Below, piece by piece: positions 1 to 5,992 of a stretch of 10,970 nucleotides of DNA. The stretch's first letter is position 1; every line of letters starts with the position of its first letter. This stretch comes from an uncultured Kangiella sp. (lineage in GTDB: Bacteria; Pseudomonadota; Gammaproteobacteria; Enterobacterales; DSM-103792): positions 1-10,970 of the forward strand of contig CAMLNB010000117.1 in assembly GCA_946481205.1 (NCBI GenBank), read 5' to 3'. Both the position numbers and the translations under genes were made by a program. A model generated the notes under the pieces. It had not been told where the DNA came from. It worked only from the letters and a program-made list of their open reading frames with translations, and ran no database searches.

Positions 1-50
1 ATTCTGTTTCGTGATTCGAGGTTGCCGGTTCGCGCACCGGCGGGCGCCTC

Positions 51-76
51 ACTTTCTTTGCTCGTGCAAAGAAAGT
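51..76. repeat. Left terminal hairpin of the composite element
   Basis: ACTTTCTTTGC (51-61) and GCAAAGAAAGT (66-76) form a perfect 11 bp stem around a TCGT loop. It is the counterpart of the hairpin at 507-535. Confidence 0.75.
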
Positions 77-166
77 AAGCAAAGAAACACGCCCCAGGCG
101 CGCCAGTAACGGTTTGGTTGCTTCGGATAGTCCGCCCGCTGTTCACGTGCCATTGGCGTCGGGCAC

Positions 167-197
167 GCACTGATGCGGCATCCTGCCTTATCAGTGC
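167..197. repeat. Internal nested hairpin
   Basis: GCACTGAT (167-174) pairs perfectly with ATCAGTGC (190-197). Inside it GGCA (177-180) pairs with TGCC (184-187), giving a two-tier stem with a small internal loop. There is no T-run, so it does not look like an ordinary intrinsic terminator. Confidence 0.6.
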
Positions 198-222
198 TGC
201 GCCGGCTATCCCTGCCGGCGCA
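198..222. repeat. Internal GC-rich hairpin
   Basis: TGCGCCGGC (198-206) and GCCGGCGCA (214-222) form a perfect 9 bp stem around a 7-base loop, immediately abutting the preceding hairpin. Confidence 0.6.
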
Positions 223-381
223 CCCGGCCACTGTCACGTGCCCAGCGGCTGGCGCGATGGGGCCCCGTTTTCATAGCGAGTGATGTAACTTCGGCGTTTG
301 GTTTTGGTTCGTTTTTAGGTTTGGGTTTTGCGCGCAGCGTGCTCTTGGCGTTCTCGCCCGTCTGACGAGCCGAGCAGCGGA

Positions 382-452
382 AAAATGTGGTGGGGTTTCG
401 GCGAGGACTGTTTGAGCGCGTAGCGCGAGTTCCGCAGCCGCCACCACATTTT
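382..452. repeat. Internal 12 bp inverted repeat
   Basis: AAAATGTGGTGG (382-393) is an exact reverse complement of CCACCACATTTT (441-452). The 47-base interior also carries short CGCG-rich self-complementary words. As a unit it resembles repeated sequences that I recall being widely dispersed in gammaproteobacteria, often translated as small 'LFERxxxR' peptides. That family assignment is from memory. Confidence 0.6.
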
Positions 453-506
453 GAGCAGCACAGGGCACCTCGCGAAGCGAGGCGAGGAGTCGGGCATGTT
501 TCTTTG

Positions 507-535
507 GTAACTTTCTTTGCGCCAAAGAAAGTTAC
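507..535. repeat. Right terminal hairpin of the composite element
   Basis: GTAACTTTCTTTG (507-519) and CAAAGAAAGTTAC (523-535) form a perfect 13 bp stem with a 3-base loop. Reverse-complemented, it matches the left terminal hairpin. It ends about 95 bases before the relA start codon. Confidence 0.75.
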
Positions 536-630
536 TCGCCCGCCGGGGCGAGACCCGGCACTATCGAACAATCGAATTGTCGGTCGGCTTTCGAGATCTG
601 GCGCGAAAACCGAAAACGGAAAACCAACCA

Positions 631-2847
631 ATGGTCAAAGTCCGCGAAGAATTCCCCCTCACCCCCGATGGCGCCATCGATCTCAGCTCGTGGCTGAACC
701 GCATCGGCATCCAACGCGAGCCCGAGCAGATGAAGCAGCTCGAAACCGCGCTGGATCTGGTGATTGAACAGCACTGGGACAGCCAGACCGAGCTTGGTTT
801 CTCCTGTTTCGAGCAGGGCTTGGCGATGGCTGAAATTCTGGCCAGCTTGAACATGGATACCCAAACGCTGACCGCAGCGCTGATCTATCCGAGCTTGCAA
901 ACCGGTGACCTGAAACTGGAAACGGTGGAAGACAAGCTCGGCAAACCAGTGGCGAAGCTGGCGCGCGGCGCGATGCGGATGGATGCAATCCGCAGTCTGC
1001 AGTCGAGCAAGTCGGGTAACTCCCTGTCGGCAACGCAGGGCGACAATCTGCGCAAGATGCTGATTGCGATGGTCGACGACACCCGCATTGTCTTGTTGAA
1101 GCTGGCCGAGCGCATTTTCATGCTGCGGGCCGTGAAGGAAAAAGACGAAGCGACGCAGCGCTTGGTCGCAGAAGAGACTCGCGATGTCTTTGCGCCGTTG
1201 GCGAACCGGCTGGGTATTGGCCAGTTGAAATGGGAGCTGGAAGATCTGGCGTTTCGCTACCTGCAACCAGCGCAGTACAAGGGCATTGCCAGCCAGCTGC
1301 ACGAGAAGCGGCTGCAGCGCGAGCAGTACATCCGCAATGTCATTGACTTGATCCGAACCGAGCTGGAGAAAACCGGCATCAAGGGCGAAGTCAGTGGTCG
1401 GGTCAAACATATCTATTCGATCTGGCGCAAGATGGAACGCAAAGGCGTCGGTTTTGATGAGATCTACGATGTCCGGGCCGTGCGGGTGCTGGTGCCGGAA
1501 ATTCGTGATTGCTACGCGACACTCGGTATTGTCCATTCGCTGTGGCAGCACATCCCGAAAGAGTTTGACGACTATATCGCGACGCCGAAAGAGAACGGCT
1601 ATCGCTCACTGCACACGGCCGTGATCGGTCCGGAAGGCAAAGCGCTGGAAGTGCAGATCCGCACGTTCCAAATGCATCAGGAATCCGAGCTGGGTGTTGC
1701 GGCGCATTGGCGCTACAAGGAAGGCGCGGCCTCGGCCGATTCCGGCCACGAAGGCAAGATCGCCTGGCTGCGTCAGTTGGTTGAATGGCAGGAAGAAGTC
1801 GCTGATTCGAATGCGCTGTTGGAAGAGTTTCGGCACGAAGTGGTCGAGGATCGGGTGTATGTCTTCACCCCGGATGGCGGTATTGTCGATTTGCCAGCCG
1901 GCTCAACGCCGATCGATTTTGCCTATCACGTCCATACCTCGGTCGGGCATCGCTGCCGTGGCGCCAAGGTCAATGGCCGTATCGTCCCATTGACTTATCA
2001 GCTGCAGACTGGCGAGCAGGTGCAGATCCTGACCGCGAAAGAAGGCGTGCCGTCGCGCGACTGGTTGAATCCGCATCTGGGCTATGTCAATTCGCACCGG
2101 GCGCGGCTGAAAATCCAGACCTTTTTCCGTCAGCAAAATCGCGAGCAGAACATTGCCGAAGGTCGCGAGCTGTTCGACAAGGAGATCGCACGCCACGGCT
2201 TGTCGAAAGCGGATTTGTTGCCGCTGGCCGAACGCTTCAATCTGCATACCGTTGATGATCTGTACGGCAATATCGGTGCCGGCGAAATCGGCGTGGTGCA
2301 GGCTATCAACGCGTTGCTGGCCTTGCATATGCCGCAGGCCGAACCGTCCACCGAAGTCAAACCGGTGGTGCGGGCGCCGAGTGAACGCGATGCACCGGGC
2401 GCGGTGTCGGTTCAGGGTGTCGGTAATCTGATGACGCATTCGGCCGGCTGTTGCCGACCGGTGCCGGGCGACCGGATTCTGGGTTACATCACCCAGGGCC
2501 GCGGCATCGCGATTCACCGCGCCGATTGCGCCCATATGCAGCGGGCGTTGGAAGATCGGCAAGAGCGCGTTGTTGAAGTCAAATGGCAGAGCGATGCCTC
2601 GGCGTTGTATCCAGTGGATCTGGCGATTGAAGCCAATGATCGGCAGGGTTTGTTGCGCGATGTCACCGCGCTGGTCGCCAACGAGCGCATCAATGTGGTC
2701 GGCTTGACGACGCAGGTCAACAAGCGGACCGGCATCACCAGCATCGGCCTGCAGGTGGAAGTGCGCGATGCCGAATCGCTGGGGCGTTTGGTGGCGCAGA
2801 TCGCCAAGTTGCCAAGTGTGTTGTCAGTGCGGCGACGCAGTGAATGA
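631..2847 (+). CDS. relA: RelA, ribosome-associated (p)ppGpp synthetase
   Basis: Encodes a 738-residue protein, close to E. coli RelA (744). RelA senses uncharged tRNA on stalled ribosomes and transfers pyrophosphate from ATP to GTP/GDP, setting off the stringent response. The N-terminal pseudo-hydrolase region (about 1-190) lacks the HD metal-binding motif of SpoT, as expected for a RelA. The synthetase domain (about 230-370) contains GRVKHIYSIWRKM, DVRAVR and the EFDD motif (311-314), which is the acidic ExDD signature of monofunctional RelA rather than the RxKD of bifunctional enzymes. A TGS domain follows (about 407-468, DRVYVFTP onward), then a helical region, the Cys-rich zinc-finger-like segment (CC at 607-608, ADC at 631-633) and a C-terminal ACT domain (about 660-735). 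ATG 631 is chosen because the product then starts MVKVRxx like E. coli RelA. The frame stays open upstream only into the repeat element and has no ATG there. The ribosome-binding site is weak (GGA at 618-620). The stop overlaps the first possible mazG ATG. Confidence 0.97.
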   Translation: MVKVREEFPLTPDGAIDLSSWLNRIGIQREPEQMKQLETALDLVIEQHWDSQTELGFSCFEQGLAMAEILASLNMDTQTLTAALIYPSLQTGDLKLETVEDKLGKPVAKLARGAMRMDAIRSLQSSKSGNSLSATQGDNLRKMLIAMVDDTRIVLLKLAERIFMLRAVKEKDEATQRLVAEETRDVFAPLANRLGIGQLKWELEDLAFRYLQPAQYKGIASQLHEKRLQREQYIRNVIDLIRTELEKTGIKGEVSGRVKHIYSIWRKMERKGVGFDEIYDVRAVRVLVPEIRDCYATLGIVHSLWQHIPKEFDDYIATPKENGYRSLHTAVIGPEGKALEVQIRTFQMHQESELGVAAHWRYKEGAASADSGHEGKIAWLRQLVEWQEEVADSNALLEEFRHEVVEDRVYVFTPDGGIVDLPAGSTPIDFAYHVHTSVGHRCRGAKVNGRIVPLTYQLQTGEQVQILTAKEGVPSRDWLNPHLGYVNSHRARLKIQTFFRQQNREQNIAEGRELFDKEIARHGLSKADLLPLAERFNLHTVDDLYGNIGAGEIGVVQAINALLALHMPQAEPSTEVKPVVRAPSERDAPGAVSVQGVGNLMTHSAGCCRPVPGDRILGYITQGRGIAIHRADCAHMQRALEDRQERVVEVKWQSDASALYPVDLAIEANDRQGLLRDVTALVANERINVVGLTTQVNKRTGITSIGLQVEVRDAESLGRLVAQIAKLPSVLSVRRRSE

Positions 2848-2852
2848 AGGAG
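2847..2852 (+). promoter_or_regulatory. Ribosome binding site deciding the mazG start
   Basis: AAGGAG lies 6 bases before GTG 2859, an ideal spacing. ATG 2844, which overlaps the relA stop in an ATGA arrangement, has no recognisable Shine-Dalgarno in front of it. The GTG start is therefore favoured. Confidence 0.6.
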
Positions 2853-2858
2853 CTGAGT

Positions 2859-3665
2859 GTGAGTGAGGCATCGACCGCGTTGGAGCAGTTACTGAAACTG
2901 ATGGCGACGCTACGTGATCCGGACAAGGGCTGCCCCTGGGATCGCGATCAGACCTTCGCGACCATTGCGCCCTATACGCTCGAAGAAGCCTACGAGGTGG
3001 CCGATGCCATCGCTCGCGAAGATTTTGCTGAGCTGAAAAGCGAGCTGGGTGATCTGCTGTTCCAGGTGGTGTTCTATTGCCAGATGGCCAGCGAACAGGG
3101 TCGGTTTGGTTTTGCCGATGTCGCGCAATCAATGTCGGACAAACTGATTCGCCGGCATCCGCATGTGTTCGGTGACGAGCAATATGTCTCACACGCCGAG
3201 CTGCATCGGCAATGGGAAGCGCGCAAGGCCGAGGAGCGCGCCGCCAAACAAGCGAATGTCACACCGAGTTTGCTGGATGATGTGCCGCTGGCGCTGCCGG
3301 CGTTGGCGCGGGCGCAGAAAATCCAGAAGCGCGCGGCCAGCGGCGGTTTTGATTGGCCGGACGCCGATGCGGTGACCGCCAAACTGCACGAGGAGTTGGA
3401 TGAGCTTGCCGCCGCGCGCCGTGCTGGCGATAGCGATGCCGTCGAAGACGAGTTTGGCGATCTGTTATTCACCTGCGTCAATCTGGCGCGCCATCTGCAT
3501 TTGAACAGTGAGGCCGCGCTGCGCCGGGCAACGGACAAATTCAGTCGTCGCTTCCGTCAGGTCGAAACGCTGGCGCGCCAACAGGGCAGCGAATTGAGTG
3601 CGCTGGACGATGCGGCGCTGGATGCGCTCTGGCAGCGTGCCAAGCAGTCCGACCCGGCGGGCTGA
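2859..3665 (+). CDS. mazG: MazG nucleoside triphosphate pyrophosphohydrolase
   Basis: Encodes a 268-residue protein (273 if started at ATG 2844), matching the length of E. coli MazG (263). MazG hydrolyses (d)NTPs to the monophosphates and pyrophosphate, and in E. coli it is linked to nucleotide-pool cleansing and reduced (p)ppGpp effects. Two tandem MazG folds are present. The first carries CPWDxxQTF (25-33), E42/E43/E46 in LEEAYEV and E62/D65 in SELGDLL. The second carries GFDW (163-166), E178/E179/E182 in EELDEL and E198/D201 in DEFGDLL. Both metal-binding EExxE...ExxD sets are intact. The gene follows relA with virtually no gap, so translational coupling within a relA-mazG operon is likely. 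Unlike in E. coli, no mazEF toxin-antitoxin pair lies between them. GTG 2859 is favoured by the AAGGAG site; ATG 2844 is the alternative. Confidence 0.95.
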   Translation: MSEASTALEQLLKLMATLRDPDKGCPWDRDQTFATIAPYTLEEAYEVADAIAREDFAELKSELGDLLFQVVFYCQMASEQGRFGFADVAQSMSDKLIRRHPHVFGDEQYVSHAELHRQWEARKAEERAAKQANVTPSLLDDVPLALPALARAQKIQKRAASGGFDWPDADAVTAKLHEELDELAAARRAGDSDAVEDEFGDLLFTCVNLARHLHLNSEAALRRATDKFSRRFRQVETLARQQGSELSALDDAALDALWQRAKQSDPAG

Positions 3666-3687
3666 GGACTGGCGCTGAAGCCTCGGG

Positions 3688-3706
3688 CCGGGCTGCTCAA
3701 GCCCGG
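3688..3706. other. Hairpin downstream of mazG
   Basis: CCGGGCT (3688-3694) pairs perfectly with AGCCCGG (3700-3706) around a 5-base loop, 22 bases after the mazG stop. No T-run follows, so it is at best a weak or factor-assisted terminator. Its 3' arm overlaps the candidate -35 of the chemoreceptor promoter. Confidence 0.4.
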
Positions 3707-3723
3707 GCGGCAAGGGCCGATAT
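3697..3723 (+). promoter_or_regulatory. Candidate sigma-28 (FliA) promoter for the chemoreceptor
   Basis: GCCGATAT at 3716-3723 matches 7 of 8 bases of the flagellar sigma-28 -10 element GCCGATAA. TCAAG begins at 3697, giving TCAA-N15-GCCGATAT against the consensus TAAA-N15-GCCGATAA. The predicted transcript would start near 3730, about 37 bases before the ATG. Chemoreceptor genes are a standard FliA regulon target, which supports the reading. Confidence 0.5.
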
Positions 3724-3766
3724 TCCCACTACACTGAGATCAGCTGTAGTTGCGGAGTGGTCAGCC

Positions 3767-5908
3767 ATGTCGTTCCGGTCGGTCGAAAAGAAGTTGCTGG
3801 TGCTCAATGGCACTGGCTTGGTCGTCGCTTTGCTGATCATGTTGCTTGCTGGGCTTTATGCCGCCAACCGCGCCCAGCAGCTGGTTCAGCAGCAAACCGG
3901 CCAGCTCAGCCGGACCGCCGCCGAACACGAGCTCGGTCTGGTCGCGGCCAATGCCGGGCGGCAGATGGTGTCCGGTTTGGAAACGGCCTACACCTATATT
4001 CGCTCCGCTGCTGTTGCCGCCGCCGAGCTGCGCGCTCGGGTCGATAGCACGGCCATCAGCCCCGCTGCCGGTCGCGAATACCTCAACAAAACCACCGAAC
4101 AACTGCTGCGTAATCTGCCCGGTGCACTGGGCGTGTATGTCGCGTTCGAACCGAATGCCTTTGATGGCCGCGACAGCAGTTATCCCGACCGGCTTGATCT
4201 GGGTAGCAACGAACGTGGCCGCATGGGCATTTACTGGGCCTATGGTGAAGGCGGTGAGTTGGTTGCTGAGGCGATGACCGAGGAGGATTTGAACGACACG
4301 GCGGTCGGCGACAACGGCGTGCCAAGCAATGCGTGGTATACCTGCCCGCTGCAGCAAAAACGTGGCTGTTTTATCGAGCCCTATGTCGACGATGTCGATG
4401 GTGTGGCGACGCTGATGAGCACGGCGGTGGTGCCGATTGTTCGCGGCACCGCGGTGATCGGCGTTGCTGGCGTGGATCTGCCGCTAGCCACCTTGCGTGA
4501 TACCGCTGCTGCGGTGAATCAATCACTGTACGGCGGTAGTGGTGAAACGCTGCTGGTGTCGGCCGCCGGTATTGTGGTCGCCGACAGCACATCCACGGAA
4601 CGCATCGGCAAGCGGTTGAGTGCCTTGACTGAGCCTTGGGCCAGCGGTGTGCAAGGTCGGCTGGGGCGCGCCGGCACCGACATCCGTTTTGATGATGGCG
4701 AAACGGTCGAGGTGTTGGTGCCGGTACCGTTGATTGATGGCCACAGCCAATGGACGGTGGTCATCCGGGTGCCGCGGACTGTGGTCATGGCCGATGCTGA
4801 AGCGCTGAGCGATTCCCTGCGCAATGCCAATCGTCAGGCAACGTTGCTGCAATTGCTGATCGCAGTGGTCGTCGCGGTGGTGGCGTTGGCGTTCGTGGCG
4901 GTTTCGGCGCGGGCGCTGGCCAAGCCAATCAAAGGTGTGACCGAAACGCTGCAGCAAATTGCTGCAGGCGGTGGCGATTTGACTCGGCGCTTGCCCGTTA
5001 CCGGTGAAGATGAAATTGGTCAGTTGGCGGCCGCTTTCAATGATTTTCTGAGCCATTTGCAGCAGATGATGCAGGCGGTGGCGCAATGCTCGCAGGAGGT
5101 CAGTGCCGCCGCCGGCATGACCGCCAAACTGTCCGAGGCAACCTCGAAAGACATCGCCGGCCAGCAAACCGATATCGATATGGTCGCGACCGCGATCACC
5201 GAAATGGCCAGCGCCATTCAGGAAGTCGCCGGTGGTGCCAACAACGCCGCGACAGCGGCTGATTCCGCCAGTGACGAAGCACGCGGCGGTCAGCGTGAAG
5301 TGCAGAGCACCGTTAGCGTGATCCAAACGCTGGCCGCTGACGTTCAGGCTGCGGCCCAGGTGATTCGGCAACTGGCCGATGACAGTGCGCAGATCGGCAA
5401 TATTCTCGATGTGATCCGCGGCATTGCCGAACAAACCAATTTGCTGGCGCTGAATGCTGCCATTGAAGCCGCTCGTGCTGGTGATCAAGGCCGTGGCTTT
5501 GCTGTGGTGGCGGATGAGGTGCGCAACTTGGCGCAGCGCACGCACAGCTCAACGCAGGAAATTCAGCAGATGATTTCCGCCATTCAGGCCAGTACCGAGC
5601 GCGCGGTGGCCGCGATGACCACCAGCCGCAGTCGGGCCGATGATGCCGTCGGGCAAGCCGATCGCGCCGGCCAATCCTTGCAAACCATCACCGTTGCGAT
5701 CACCACCATCAGTGACATGAATACCCAGATAGCCGCGGCGGTGGAGCAGCAAACCAAAGTGACTGAAGAATTGACCCGCAACATCACCTCGATCCGTGAT
5801 GTCGCCGAGGCCTTGGCGCGTGGCGCGCAAGACAATGCTGGTACCGGCGGGCAGCTGAATGGCTTGGCTGAGCGGCTGCAACAATTGGTCGGGCAGTTCC
5901 GTTTGTAA
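3767..5908 (+). CDS. Methyl-accepting chemotaxis protein with periplasmic double-Cache-like sensor
   Basis: Encodes a 713-residue transmembrane chemoreceptor that would signal through CheA/CheW to bias flagellar rotation. Visible parts in order: TM1 (about 10-32), a periplasmic sensor of about 320 residues (33-355), TM2 (about 358-382), a HAMP linker (about 383-436, KPIKGV...GDLTRRL...DEIGQLA), then a long cytoplasmic coiled coil with the conserved hairpin tip (552-588, containing [18 protein letters not shown] and [10 protein letters not shown]). Sensor size and the segment with WY (190-191), EPYVD (204-208) and GVAGVD (232-237) point to a dCache_1 domain. Two cysteines (193, 201) could form a periplasmic disulfide. 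There is no C-terminal CheR-docking pentapeptide (NWxxF type). The start is supported by CGGAG at 3753-3757. It appears monocistronic, with its own candidate sigma-28 promoter upstream and a strong terminator downstream. The ligand is not established. Confidence 0.94.
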   Translation: MSFRSVEKKLLVLNGTGLVVALLIMLLAGLYAANRAQQLVQQQTGQLSRTAAEHELGLVAANAGRQMVSGLETAYTYIRSAAVAAAELRARVDSTAISPAAGREYLNKTTEQLLRNLPGALGVYVAFEPNAFDGRDSSYPDRLDLGSNERGRMGIYWAYGEGGELVAEAMTEEDLNDTAVGDNGVPSNAWYTCPLQQKRGCFIEPYVDDVDGVATLMSTAVVPIVRGTAVIGVAGVDLPLATLRDTAAAVNQSLYGGSGETLLVSAAGIVVADSTSTERIGKRLSALTEPWASGVQGRLGRAGTDIRFDDGETVEVLVPVPLIDGHSQWTVVIRVPRTVVMADAEALSDSLRNANRQATLLQLLIAVVVAVVALAFVAVSARALAKPIKGVTETLQQIAAGGGDLTRRLPVTGEDEIGQLAAAFNDFLSHLQQMMQAVAQCSQEVSAAAGMTAKLSEATSKDIAGQQTDIDMVATAITEMASAIQEVAGGANNAATAADSASDEARGGQREVQSTVSVIQTLAADVQAAAQVIRQLADDSAQIGNILDVIRGIAEQTNLLALNAAIEAARAGDQGRGFAVVADEVRNLAQRTHSSTQEIQQMISAIQASTERAVAAMTTSRSRADDAVGQADRAGQSLQTITVAITTISDMNTQIAAAVEQQTKVTEELTRNITSIRDVAEALARGAQDNAGTGGQLNGLAERLQQLVGQFRL

Positions 5909-5935
5909 AGTACCGATAATCGGCATTCGACTGAT

Positions 5936-5969
5936 AGCAAAACGCCCGCAGAGATGCGGGCGTTTTGCT
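5936..5969. terminator. Bidirectional intrinsic terminator between convergent genes
   Basis: AGCAAAACGCCCGCA (5936-5950) and TGCGGGCGTTTTGCT (5955-5969) form a perfect 15 bp stem with a GAGA loop. The GC core is flanked by an A-run on the 5' arm and a T-run on the 3' arm, so it can work in either direction. It lies 27 bases past the chemoreceptor stop and 23 bases past the stop of the convergent TonB receptor. Confidence 0.9.
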
Positions 5970-5992
5970 GTTGCCGAGCAAACAGCGACTGG

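Larger units (their letters stand above)
37..546. repeat. Composite palindromic (MITE-like) element with imperfect terminal inverted repeats
   Basis: The first 10 bases (CCGGCGGGCG, 37-46) recur exactly in reverse complement at 537-546. Further in, ACTTTCTTTG...CAAAGAAAGT and then CAAAGAAACACGCCC at the left (51-94) match the right end (494-533) in reverse complement with few differences, so the termini form imperfect inverted repeats of about 55 bp. Between them lie several independent perfect hairpins, listed separately. No transposase is encoded and no target-site duplication is evident. From general knowledge, CTTTCTTTG/CAAAGAAAG hairpins of this kind are scattered in many proteobacterial genomes and often give rise to spurious small ORF annotations. 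Whether it is mobile or regulatory is inference. It fills nearly all of the roughly 630 bp gene-free stretch before relA. I see no credible gene in it on either strand. Confidence 0.65.

Noticed and set aside
517..630. Upstream extension of the relA frame (TTG start)
   Set aside because: The 38 extra residues come from the repeat hairpin and following spacer, while RelA homology and length fit ATG 631.
206..631. Open frame of 141 codons on the - strand upstream of relA
   Set aside because: Low-complexity, basic, repeat-derived composition with no recognisable domain; it arises from the inverted repeat element.
387..767. Open frame of 126 codons on the + strand running through the repeat into relA
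   Set aside because: Arginine- and proline-rich translation of repeat DNA, overlaps relA in another frame, no ribosome-binding site.
532..1551. 339-codon antisense frame over relA
   Set aside because: Shadow of relA coding on the opposite strand, a common artefact in GC-rich genes; no domain or start signals.
4523..5545. 340-codon antisense frame over the chemoreceptor
   Set aside because: His/Gln/Arg-rich shadow of the real gene with no recognisable protein features.
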